Shown piece by piece: positions 1-7,097 of a DNA stretch of 21,147 bases (the first letter of the stretch is position 1; each line of letters begins with the position of its first letter). The DNA comes from an uncultured Desulfobacterales bacterium (lineage in GTDB: Bacteria; Desulfobacterota; Desulfobacteria; Desulfobacterales; JAFDCJ01). The translations under genes and the position numbers were made by a program. The stretch lies in assembly GCA_945787595.1 (NCBI GenBank), contig CALZJV010000059.1:1-21147 (forward strand). Reading direction: 5' to 3'. A model generated the notes under the pieces. The model did not search any database and was not told where the DNA came from. It was given only the letters and a program-made list of their open reading frames with translations.

Positions 1-257
1 ATGAGGACTGTGATACTGACCTTTACTGTACCACTGGCGTTGGCCACCAGGGAGCCGGTAATGGCATTAACATTATCAGGTGCTTCAGCAATGAGAAAAA
101 AATCATTGCTCCCAAAAGCAAAATAATATGATTCCATCTTCCCGCCTAACGACTCAATGGCTTTTTTTGTTACCTCCATTCTTTTCGTGCCGCCATCTTT
201 CATGAGTCCTTTTAAGCCTTTATCGGTATATGAGCCATGATATAGATACTCCCTGGA
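1..257 (-). pseudogene. GYD-domain protein, 5'-truncated by a repeat element; 3' end outside window
   Basis: Minus-strand reading from about 257 down to base 1 gives a GYD-family start: YLYHGSYTDKGLKGLMKDGG, then KRMEVTKKAIESLGGKMES and FAFGSNDFFLIAEAPDN. GYD proteins are small (~95 aa) ferredoxin-fold proteins of unclear function that normally begin with a few residues before the first strand. No start codon precedes this stretch. The frame runs without interruption into the right end of the 258-bp repeat (copy 1) until a TAG inside the repeat. Only the first few codons seem to be missing, so the element probably inserted at or just after the start codon. The 3' end leaves the window. Family assignment is fairly firm; loss of function is an inference. 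Confidence 0.65.
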
Positions 258-514
258 ACTGTTGTCGGACCACGGTGAACGCTTGGTAATTAAGGATGTA
301 GGCTAAAAATAGTCCCGTATTTGGGCTTAAAGTGATGTTTTTGACACCAAAAAGGGTCGTTTAAGAAAATGCCAAACACCGGAGTTGCACCAAGCTGCTT
401 TTTCCTTAAATGCATCTTTTCAACAGTAAAAAAGGTTATCTAAGGCCGAAAAACGGTCTCGTTTTTAAGCTCAAGATTTAGTTGCCGGTATTCTACCTTG
501 GTCCGATCCCAGTT
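257..514 (-). mobile_element. 258-bp MITE-like element, copy 1
   Basis: Read on the minus strand, this block matches 19235-19494 on the plus strand. I count about seven differences including one 1-bp indel over the ~243-bp core, roughly 97% identity. Its ends form imperfect inverted repeats: AACTGGGATCGGACCAAGGT on one side and GAACTGTTGTCGGACCACGG read inward from the other. The core TCGGACCA[A/C]GGT is shared by all four ends. It carries no transposase. Ends of the GGGGTCGGACC type resemble those flanking REP-associated Y1 transposases, so a non-autonomous element is the likely nature (inference). It contains an AAAAACG-AGAC-CGTTTTT hairpin near 453-470 and a short frame that is open into it from the upstream gene and closes at TAG. 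Confidence 0.8.
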
Positions 515-1303
515 TCTTTTTATGATCTTCCGACGTACCGGATTACGGAGGTAGCTTTGTTCCAACAATTTCCCGGAATGAATTGTACGAACCCATTTTA
601 CCGAGACCCGCTGAATCAGCTCCGGCCAGATATCAGAGGATTTCTTGTCGAACAGCGTTTCAGTATCGGCATTCAAAACATGCCAGTGTCCTCTGTCACA
701 TTCAGATTCAAGCTGTTTGGGTGCCCAGCCGGCATAGCCGGCGTAGATTCTGAACCTCTCTTCTTTGACGGGCTTTTTTATCAGGCGTTGGAGCACTTTT
801 TGGCTTGAGCTGAGGTAGACATCGCCAAACACCGGCATGGACGCTTCTGGTGGGTTCGCCGATCTTACGAGAAGCAGGATCCTGCTTGGTTCAACAGGCC
901 CCCCGAGGTACAGGGTCTCTTTTCTCCGGTCCAGTTCTTTTATATCTGGAAGTACAGTGGAAAGTTTTAGCTGTACCGGTCGATTAATCACCAATCCCAT
1001 GGCGCCTTCCGGCCCATAACGGATGAGAAGCACCACTGTTTCACGAAAATTCGAACCGATGAGCCGGCGGTCGGCCACTAGAAATTTTCCTTGAGCCAAT
1101 TCGTTTTCAGATTTTATGTCGCCGGCAGCCTGTCGGGAATAAGCACTCATCTTCTGATCGTCCGCGTCGCGGACCAGGGTTGCTGCAACTAAAGATGAGC
1201 TCACAATAACCACGGCCGGCAGGATCAGAATGACAAAAATGAAGAGGGCAACAGAAAGTTTTTGAATTTGAGTGCTGTTTCGTGTGGCAGGATTCAGACG
1301 CAC
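440..1303 (-). CDS. Membrane-anchored AlgH/YqgE (UPF0301) family protein with repeat-derived C-terminus
   Basis: The 287-aa product has a hydrophobic segment at residues ~16-44 (signal anchor), a linker, and a YqgE/AlgH domain at ~70-235. Diagnostic motifs are MGLVINRP (~102-109), LYLGGPVEPSR (~131-141) and YAGYAGWAPKQLE (~187-199). Family members are usually cytoplasmic and ~185 aa, so both the membrane anchor and the tail are additions. The family has been linked to gene regulation (alginate in Pseudomonas) but its biochemistry is unclear. Residues ~264-287 and the stop are encoded by the inserted repeat. The start is GTG at 1303, which abuts the purine-rich AGGGGGAG, so the true start could be a codon or two further in (the third codon is CTG). 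Domain call is confident; the tail is probably non-native. Confidence 0.82.
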   Translation of the reverse strand: MRLNPATRNSTQIQKLSVALFIFVILILPAVVIVSSSLVAATLVRDADDQKMSAYSRQAAGDIKSENELAQGKFLVADRRLIGSNFRETVVLLIRYGPEGAMGLVINRPVQLKLSTVLPDIKELDRRKETLYLGGPVEPSRILLLVRSANPPEASMPVFGDVYLSSSQKVLQRLIKKPVKEERFRIYAGYAGWAPKQLESECDRGHWHVLNADTETLFDKKSSDIWPELIQRVSVKWVRTIHSGKLLEQSYLRNPVRRKIIKRNWDRTKVEYRQLNLELKNETVFRP

Positions 1304-1754
1304 CTCCCCCTTTCTAATAAAGATAAAAGAGCGTTATTAAAATTCGTTTATTACAAAGATAGGACATTGCTTTTTCGGTGCATATCAAATGAAAATGGTG
1401 AATTGTGTAATGGTTTCAGCTTCCGTCTTCGCTGAAGCTACGCCGCGACAGGTACAGCTTCGCTCTGCGAGCTACGACGGGACATGGCAGTCCAACATAT
1501 TGAAGCGCCCATTTATGCAAACGATAATCATTCGATTAACTAAAGCGGGTTTTGTTGTCAATATTAATTTTTTGCGCCAAGTTTACAATACAAGGTCGAT
1601 TTCAATTTTTTAAGCTAATTTTGATTCCGTTTGGAACTATTCGGAAAACTTAGACCTTGACGGGCACAATTTGGGTACAAAAATTCCTCGAAAGATTTGA
1701 CCAAAGCGGTGATAGTCCGTATTATGGATTTCATCAGAAAATTGGATTTAGTCC

Positions 1755-1778
1755 TTCGGATGATATTAATTATCCGAA
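1755..1778. promoter_or_regulatory. 24-bp inverted repeat upstream of the PLP-enzyme gene
   Basis: TTCGGAT at 1755-1761 and ATCCGAA at 1772-1778 are exact 7-bp arms around an AT-rich centre that is itself partly symmetric. It lies ~165 bp before the start at 1943. It could be a regulator-binding site or a hairpin in the leader. The identity of any binding protein is unknown. Confidence 0.35.
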
Positions 1779-1797
1779 AATCCGGTAATTTGAATGT

Positions 1798-1833
1798 CCA
1801 GAATAACAGAAGAATAAATTCTGAGTCTTCTGG
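1798..1833. repeat. Nested hairpin in the leader of the PLP-enzyme gene
   Basis: The outer arms CCAGAA (1798-1803) and TTCTGG (1828-1833) enclose inner arms CAGAA/TTCTG around the loop GAATAAA, giving an 11-pair interrupted stem. No T-run follows, so an intrinsic terminator is unlikely. A leader structure or operator is possible. Confidence 0.35.
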
Positions 1834-1942
1834 TCCAAAATAAATTTAGCCTCATAATTTATTAATTTATGTCCCCTTTGATCTCACACTGTTTTTTGGG
1901 GATGGTAACCAGATTGGAGTATATTTCAGCTAAAGGGGATTT

Positions 1943-3055
1943 ATGGTAAAAGATTCAAACATATTTGACATTGACACGCCTGCGCTTTTGATCGATCTAG
2001 ATGGGGTCGAAAAAAATCTGGATACAATGCAAAAAAAGGCCGATGCATCCAGCGCGCTGCTTCGTCCGCATATCAAGGCTCACAAAATTCCCGAACTGGC
2101 GCGGACTCAAGTCCGATTGGGTGCCGTGGGGATAACCGCTTCCAAGGTCTCAGAAGCCGAGGTCATGGCTGATGCGGGAATCAAAGACATCTTCATCGCC
2201 AACCAGATTGTCACCACAACTAAACTCAAGAGGCTGGCGGCACTTTCAAAAAGGGTTAATATATCCGTGGGCCTGGACAGTACGTCCGGCGCAAAAATCC
2301 TTTCCGATGTATTTTCAGCCGCCAAAGAAAAAATAGACTATATGATTGAAATCGACAGTGGGCTGAGCCGTTGCGGCGTTCCGCCGGGTCTACCCGCTGT
2401 CGAATTATTTAAAGCCATCAAACACCTTTGCGGCCTAAGATTTAAAGGCATCTTTACACACGCAGGTCAGGTTTACGGCAAACAAACCCTTGAAGAAGTA
2501 AAGGACGTAAGCAAACTCGAAAGTGAAACGATGGTCGAGACCAGCAACTGCTTTAAGGACTTTGGCGTTCAGCCTGAAGTTGTATCCGTCGGTTCAACCC
2601 CAACCATGCGGGTTTGGGAGGGTTATGTCGGCGTTAACGAGATACGACCCGGCAACTACATCTTTTTGGATGCGATGCAAATTGCCCTGGGCGTTGCCAA
2701 CCCGCAAGCATGTGCGTTGACGGTATTGGCCACGGTGATAAGCCGGCCGGCGCAGGACCGGGCAGTGGTCGATGCGGGAAGCAAAGTCTTTGCGCTAGAC
2801 AAAGGGGCTCACGGAAAGGAGATGCTGAAAGGGTTCGGCATTGTTCTTAATAAGAAAGCAATACTCGAGAGGATTTCCGAAGAACACGGCGTCATGTTGT
2901 TGGATTCAAATGAACAGCTGGAAATTGGTGAGACGGTCAGAATAATTCCCAATCATGCCTGTACGGTCATCAATCTGTTTGACAAAGCGTATGGAATCCG
3001 GCGTGGAAAAGTGGAGGCGGAACTTCTAATTGCCGCAAGAGGAAAAGTTCAATGA
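1943..3055 (+). CDS. D-threonine aldolase / D-serine dehydratase-like PLP enzyme (fold type III)
   Basis: The 370-aa protein has the alanine-racemase-type PLP barrel at the N-terminus and a D-serine-dehydratase-like C-terminal domain. DTPALLIDLDGVEKNL is the typical start. RPHIKAHK holds the PLP lysine (K45 by analogy with the KA motif of alanine racemases). SVGSTPTM is the phosphate-loop region. PNHACTVINL supplies a His-x-Cys pair (H338, C340), which in eukaryotic-type D-serine dehydratases binds zinc; D-threonine aldolases have His-x-Asp. That favours a dehydratase-like metal site, but substrate cannot be read from sequence. Start ATG follows AAGGGGA at good spacing. It converges on the aldolase gene of the catabolic set and may feed or drain that pathway through a beta-hydroxy-amino acid (inference). 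Confidence 0.82.
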   Translation: MVKDSNIFDIDTPALLIDLDGVEKNLDTMQKKADASSALLRPHIKAHKIPELARTQVRLGAVGITASKVSEAEVMADAGIKDIFIANQIVTTTKLKRLAALSKRVNISVGLDSTSGAKILSDVFSAAKEKIDYMIEIDSGLSRCGVPPGLPAVELFKAIKHLCGLRFKGIFTHAGQVYGKQTLEEVKDVSKLESETMVETSNCFKDFGVQPEVVSVGSTPTMRVWEGYVGVNEIRPGNYIFLDAMQIALGVANPQACALTVLATVISRPAQDRAVVDAGSKVFALDKGAHGKEMLKGFGIVLNKKAILERISEEHGVMLLDSNEQLEIGETVRIIPNHACTVINLFDKAYGIRRGKVEAELLIAARGKVQ

Positions 3056-3093
3056 AATCCAAAGTCGATAATTTTTTCAAACGATATCTGAAA

Positions 3094-3109
3094 GAAGACA
3101 ATTGTCTTC
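3094..3109. promoter_or_regulatory. Perfect 16-bp palindrome between convergent genes
   Basis: GAAGACAATTGTCTTC is a perfect palindrome 39 bp after the PLP-enzyme stop, inside the 193-bp convergent gap (3056-3248). With no loop it is more operator-like than hairpin-like, yet it lies downstream of both genes. No T-run follows. Function is unknown. Confidence 0.3.
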
Positions 3110-3248
3110 AAACGGCGTGATTCTCATTAAACATCGACTGATCTGCCCCCCAGAATTATCTAAAACCTCAAAATCCGGCCATAAACGTCTACCAAGGTCC
3201 AAATTGTTTTCTGTCCGTAAAAATCGCTGTTATTCTCCGGCAATGTTT

Positions 3249-4046
3249 TTAGCCGTGCAGAACCTCCATGGCCTGAGCCGGGGTGTTTCCCTCATGAATG
3301 ATGGATTTGAGGGCGATGACCATCCTGGCAGGATCTTTGGCCTGGAAGATATTTCGCCCGTAGGCGACGCCAAAGGCGCCGGCCCGGATGACATCGTAGG
3401 TGACCTTGAAGAAAGACTCGGTATCTTTCATCTTGGCACCGCCAGCAGCTACTACACGTCCGTGACTGGCATCCACCACTCTGGCAAAAGAGTCGTAATC
3501 ACCGGTGTACCAGGTTTTGACGATATCGGCGCCACACTCCACGGCTGCCCTTACTGAGTAGGAGACATGCTCATAGGCGTAGCGCTCTTCGTCTTTGATC
3601 ATCTCGCCTTTGGGATAAGCGTGGACAATCAGCGGCATGCCGCGTTCTTCGCACTGACGCGAGATGCGACCCATATGCTCGAACATTGCCGGCTGATCCT
3701 TGGTGCCGGTCAAAAGACCGATAGAGACCGCATCTGCCCCCAGTTTTTGTACTTCTTCCACTTCAGCTACCGGCACGTCCAGATTGGGATGGTAAGGTGA
3801 GAATGTTGTGCTCTTGATCGCCAGACAGATATGGGCGGCATGAGGCGGAAAGTACTTTTTGGCCAGGCCCTTGTGCATGGTCATCACGTCTGGACCACCG
3901 TCCGCGATTTTTTTGATAGCCGCTTCTATGTTCTCAATGCCCGGCAGGACACCGCGATGAAAGCCGTGGTCAATTGTGGCGAAAAACACTCTACCGGACT
4001 TAGGATTGGTCATTCTGCTCAGTCTGATTACTTTGCCTACATTCAT
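3249..4046 (-). CDS. Class I aldolase of the DeoC/FbaB/LsrF family
   Basis: The 265-aa protein from ATG 4046 has a TIM barrel of the archaeal class I fructose-bisphosphate aldolase / LsrF / ADH-synthase family. Key points are FFATIDHGFHRG near the N-terminus, GADAVSIGLLTG in the middle, GADIVKTWYTGD with the likely Schiff-base lysine (K177), and the phosphate-binding VAAGGAKM plus GAFGVAYGRNIFQ. A TTG four codons upstream (4058) is part of the Shine-Dalgarno TTGGAGGAAAAA and is not a credible start. It lies 18 bp after the FGGY kinase stop, so the two are surely co-transcribed. The kinase-aldolase pair recalls lsrK-lsrF of autoinducer-2 processing, but other phospho-sugar aldol or retro-aldol reactions fit equally. 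Exact substrate unknown. Confidence 0.85.
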   Translation of the reverse strand: MNVGKVIRLSRMTNPKSGRVFFATIDHGFHRGVLPGIENIEAAIKKIADGGPDVMTMHKGLAKKYFPPHAAHICLAIKSTTFSPYHPNLDVPVAEVEEVQKLGADAVSIGLLTGTKDQPAMFEHMGRISRQCEERGMPLIVHAYPKGEMIKDEERYAYEHVSYSVRAAVECGADIVKTWYTGDYDSFARVVDASHGRVVAAGGAKMKDTESFFKVTYDVIRAGAFGVAYGRNIFQAKDPARMVIALKSIIHEGNTPAQAMEVLHG

Positions 4047-4064
4047 TTTTTCCTCCAACTAGTT

Positions 4065-5570
4065 TTACTTTAATTTTTCCAAACGGTCGAACATTTTTTC
4101 GTTGATTGCATACAAATCAGTATAGAGGCGAAATATCTCCTGATACTTTTTTGTGGTTGCAGGGTCCGCAACATACTCGTTTTCCACCTTGCTCATTCGT
4201 TTTACAGCGATGGACGGGTTCGGGGTCATACCTACCGCTGTCGCGGCAAGGGCCATGGCGCCAAAAGACGCAACGTCCGAAATGTTTAACGTCACAACGC
4301 GAGTGCCGGTGACATCAGCCTTGATCTGGTTCCAGAGACCGCTACGGGACCCGCCGCCCAGAGCCCTGATTTGCTCTGGCATGAATCCCATATTCCGGAA
4401 AACTTCAAGGGCGGTCTTTTCCTCAAATGCAATCCCTTCCATTAAAGCGCGGATGATTTCATTGTCCCGGTGCGCGAAAGTCAGCCCGAAAAGGACACCT
4501 GTGGCCCGTGGGTTCCAGCGGACCGAGCGGGCACCCATAAAAAAAGGCAGCATAATTAAGCCATTCGATCCCGGTGGCACCTTGGCGGCTTTACCCCCGA
4601 TGCTTTCAAAATAATTTTTGTTTGCCCCGAAAAGCTCCCGAAAATACTCCATGGCAAGGCCGGAGGTGTTTATGGTAACTTCCATCAATATGTGTCCGGG
4701 CACCACATGGATCGAGCGAACAATCTTAGGATGAAAGGGCGTATTTGCCTTTGATCCTGATAGGGAGATATTGGTGGCCGTACCTGTGGAATCCATAGCC
4801 CTTTGTTGCGAAACCTGCGCACCCAATGCCTCACACTGCCGGTCACCCCCGCCCAAAACCACCGGTGTTTGAGGAGGCAGCCCCATCTGCCTGGCTACTT
4901 CGATTTGAACAGGCCTGGAGGAGAGCGCTTCGGCTACCGCCGGAAATCGGGAGGTTTTAATTTCGAGAAAATCGAAAATAGTGCTCCACCATTTGCTGGC
5001 ATCCTGATCGAACATCATGGTTCGCGAGGCCATGGAATAGTCTGTGAGCAGCTCTCCAGTGAGCCTGAAGAAGACATAATCTCTGGGCTGCAGAAAGTAC
5101 GCACATTTCTCTACCTGTTCGGGCTGATTTTTTTTCAGCCAGAAAATCTTGCAGGCCGGAAAGGTGGGGCCCGGAATCATACCGGTTTTACGGTGGACGG
5201 TTTCAATACCTATTTTTTCCGCAATCTCCTCAGCTTCCAGCTTGGCTCTGGTGTCCATCCAGAGGATGGCGTTTGCCAGCGGTTCACCGTGGCGGTCGAC
5301 CGCAATAACGATATCTCGACAGGAGGTCAGGCCCAAAGCAGCGATGTGTAGATCACCTTTTTTTGTGATGGCATCCTGCAGTGCGGCCCTGACTGTGTGC
5401 CTAGCGTTGTCCCACCAGAGTTGCGGTTTTTGTTCAGCCCATCCCGGACGAGGATAAATCGGTTGGTTCATTCGCTGGGCTTGGGCCAGTATAACGCCAT
5501 TTTCGTCCCACACCAGTGATTTGCAAAAGGTGGTTCCTGCATCAATTGTAATGATAACTTGGCGTTTCAT
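4065..5570 (-). CDS. FGGY-family carbohydrate kinase
   Basis: The 501-aa length and two-domain ATPase architecture match xylulokinase/glycerol kinase relatives. Visible motifs are the phosphate-1 loop ITIDAGTTFCKSLVWD (8-22), GWAEQKPQLWW (43-53), ILWMDTRA (102-109, substrate-contacting W/D/R), GGGDRQCEALGAQV with the catalytic-base aspartate D243, and the adenosine loop ALGGGSRSGLWNQI near residue 410. The family phosphorylates polyols, ketoses or AI-2 with ATP in the cytoplasm. In the place where PdxA2 clusters usually hold a DUF1537 acid-sugar kinase, this gene could provide the phosphorylation step (inference). It sits between the hydroxyacid dehydrogenase (separated by a 356-bp gap holding a repeat cassette) and the aldolase. 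Confidence 0.88.
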   Translation of the reverse strand: MKRQVIITIDAGTTFCKSLVWDENGVILAQAQRMNQPIYPRPGWAEQKPQLWWDNARHTVRAALQDAITKKGDLHIAALGLTSCRDIVIAVDRHGEPLANAILWMDTRAKLEAEEIAEKIGIETVHRKTGMIPGPTFPACKIFWLKKNQPEQVEKCAYFLQPRDYVFFRLTGELLTDYSMASRTMMFDQDASKWWSTIFDFLEIKTSRFPAVAEALSSRPVQIEVARQMGLPPQTPVVLGGGDRQCEALGAQVSQQRAMDSTGTATNISLSGSKANTPFHPKIVRSIHVVPGHILMEVTINTSGLAMEYFRELFGANKNYFESIGGKAAKVPPGSNGLIMLPFFMGARSVRWNPRATGVLFGLTFAHRDNEIIRALMEGIAFEEKTALEVFRNMGFMPEQIRALGGGSRSGLWNQIKADVTGTRVVTLNISDVASFGAMALAATAVGMTPNPSIAVKRMSKVENEYVADPATTKKYQEIFRLYTDLYAINEKMFDRLEKLK

Positions 5571-5926
5571 TTTGAATGGTTAGCGCTATAATCCATGTTC
5601 GTTATTTGTTTCAGACATTGTCATTTCGTTTACAATTGGCCATATTATTTGGACAAAAACGCTACACCTGAAATCGACGAAGATGCTGGATACTGGATGC
5701 TTGATACTGGATTAACGAGGTATTCTGTCGATTTTATAAATAGAAAAAAAGCGATGCGAGGCGGAAGCGCCTGTGCTGCGCGAGCAACTCCTTTTTCAAG
5801 CATCCAGTAACCAGTATCATGATTGTTCAATTTTCATGCAATCCCTTGACAGTTAGGGTGTTACAGTCATTTTTCCAAGCTGAATGACGACATCTGTAGT
5901 AAGGGCTTGCATCATCACTTGAGTAC
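5571..5926. other. 356-bp intergenic gap carrying a repeat cassette
   Basis: This gap separates the FGGY kinase from the hydroxyacid dehydrogenase inside what is otherwise a compact minus-strand set. Its central 137 bp are the inverted-end cassette listed separately. The flanks (5571-5681, 5819-5926) show no gene. Confidence 0.6.
5682..5818. repeat. 137-bp cassette with 22-bp inverted ends (CCAGTATC type)
   Basis: The left end, with GATACTGG-like repeats and ACTGGATGCTTG, is matched in inverse orientation by CAAGCATCCAGT with CCAGTATC on the right; 20 of 22 positions pair. Between them lies a GC-rich patch (GCGAGGCGGAAGCGCC) in an AT-rich frame. Overlapping open frames on both strands read as serine/isoleucine/glutamine/tyrosine-proline runs, which is the translation of the repeat and not a protein. 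It has the look of a small dispersed non-coding element inserted in the operon. Confidence 0.6.
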
Positions 5927-7015
5927 CTATCTGCGCATTTTTTCCAGCCAGGATTTCAGATCGGGCCGTTCAGCGACTGAGGGGTTTATCAGGTTATCCT
6001 GCCGACCTTTTTGTAAAAAATCAGCCAGGTTTCTGTAGAGAAGTTCCATGGAAAACCGATAGGTATCCTGGGTGACGCCGGCCAGATGAGACGTTAGCGT
6101 GACATTGTCCAACTGCAGCAGCGGACTGTTTTCCGGCAGGGGCTCCATTTCATAAACATCCAGGGCGGCACCACCAATACGCTTATCTTGGAGTGTTTCA
6201 ATGAGAGCCTCCTGGTCCACCAATCCGGCGCGGGCTGTGTTGATGAAGTAGGCGGAGGGCTTCATCGCAGCAAACAGTTCTGCGTTGACAAGGTGGTGGC
6301 TTTCGGCGGTGAGTCTGGCATGCAGTGAGATGAAGTCGCTTTCTTTGAACAACTCGTTGATGTCGGTCATCTCACAGCCGTCTTGGTGAATCGTTGATGC
6401 GGATGCGTAGGGATCGAAAACCACAATTCGGACGTCAAAGCCCTTCAGCTTGCGAGCTACCAGTTGGCCGATCCGGCCATAACCCACCAGACCGACAGTC
6501 TTGTCTCTGAGCACTCCTGAATAGGGTGTGTTAACAAACTGTTTGCGCCAGGTTCCCCGGAGCAGGGCAACGTGTGATCGGGCGATGTTGCGAGATTCAC
6601 TCAACATCAGTCCGACGGTAAAATCGGATACCGCTTCGGCATTACGACCGGTCACGTTGACAACCAAAACACCTCTATTATCAGCGGCCTTGATGTCAAT
6701 GTTTTCAACGCCCGCTCGGGCGGCGCCGACTATCTTGAGTTCAGGTAGACCGGAAAAGATCTCCTCTGATAACGGTGTGAAGTGAACTACCAGAATCTGA
6801 GCGTCGGCCGCCTGCTCAATGATGTGCATTGGTGCAGGCACCGCCCCCGGACCTTTAGCTTCATAAACGCTTCTGAGCCGCTGAAGCTGAGCCAGATCGC
6901 TGACACCCCAGGATAGTTTCTGGAAAGAGCCTTTCAGTCGGCTTTGGTCTCGAAAACTCTTTTCCATGGCATCTTCAGGAATAACGGGGTCACCGACACC
7001 GACAATTTTTAACAT
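5927..7015 (-). CDS. D-isomer-specific 2-hydroxyacid dehydrogenase (NAD-dependent)
   Basis: The 362-aa protein belongs to the phosphoglycerate-dehydrogenase-like family. The Rossmann motif VGLVGYGRIGQLVARKL (174-190) binds NAD(H). Catalytic residues are R262 in NTARAGLVD, E291 in DVYEMEPLP and H310 in TSHLAGVT. The substrate loop AARAGVENIDI (~98-108) is typical. It interconverts a D-2-hydroxyacid and the 2-keto acid in the cytoplasm. The N-terminal ~60 residues are longer than in minimal family members. ATG 7015 follows AAGGATA at normal spacing. It lies 82 bp downstream of the regulator gene, in the same direction. The likely role is oxidation or epimerisation of an imported hydroxy acid; substrate not deducible. 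Confidence 0.87.
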   Translation of the reverse strand: MLKIVGVGDPVIPEDAMEKSFRDQSRLKGSFQKLSWGVSDLAQLQRLRSVYEAKGPGAVPAPMHIIEQAADAQILVVHFTPLSEEIFSGLPELKIVGAARAGVENIDIKAADNRGVLVVNVTGRNAEAVSDFTVGLMLSESRNIARSHVALLRGTWRKQFVNTPYSGVLRDKTVGLVGYGRIGQLVARKLKGFDVRIVVFDPYASASTIHQDGCEMTDINELFKESDFISLHARLTAESHHLVNAELFAAMKPSAYFINTARAGLVDQEALIETLQDKRIGGAALDVYEMEPLPENSPLLQLDNVTLTSHLAGVTQDTYRFSMELLYRNLADFLQKGRQDNLINPSVAERPDLKSWLEKMRR

Positions 7016-7097
7016 TTATATATCCTTAACTAAACAATTTTAAGAAAACAGATAACTCTCAGCGGGTCTTTGCTATCAATTAGATAATTCCACCTTA

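Larger units (their letters stand above)
1304..1942. other. Gene-free AT-rich stretch with a GC-rich block and two hairpins
   Basis: No convincing gene was found. At ~1425-1490 a GC-richer block (CTTCGCTGAAGC, then CGCGACAGG and GCGAGCTACG) has the self-complementary, skewed look of a dispersed intergenic repeat. A 74-codon frame across it has no protein-like features. Two inverted repeats follow at 1755-1778 and 1798-1833, listed separately. The promoter of the downstream PLP-enzyme gene must lie in the last part, but no clear -35/-10 pair stands out. Confidence 0.5.

Noticed and set aside
1418..1490. CRISPR or integron attC site
   Set aside because: There is no regular repeat-spacer pattern, and no GTTRRRY/RYYYAAC pair with the proper spacing.
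1389..1613. 74-codon plus-strand frame
   Set aside because: It spans a GC-rich repeat-like block and AT-rich DNA, with no ribosome binding site or domain.
5645..5830. 61-codon minus-strand and 71-codon plus-strand frames
   Set aside because: They translate the inverted ends of the 137-bp cassette (SSIQYPASS-type runs) and are not proteins.
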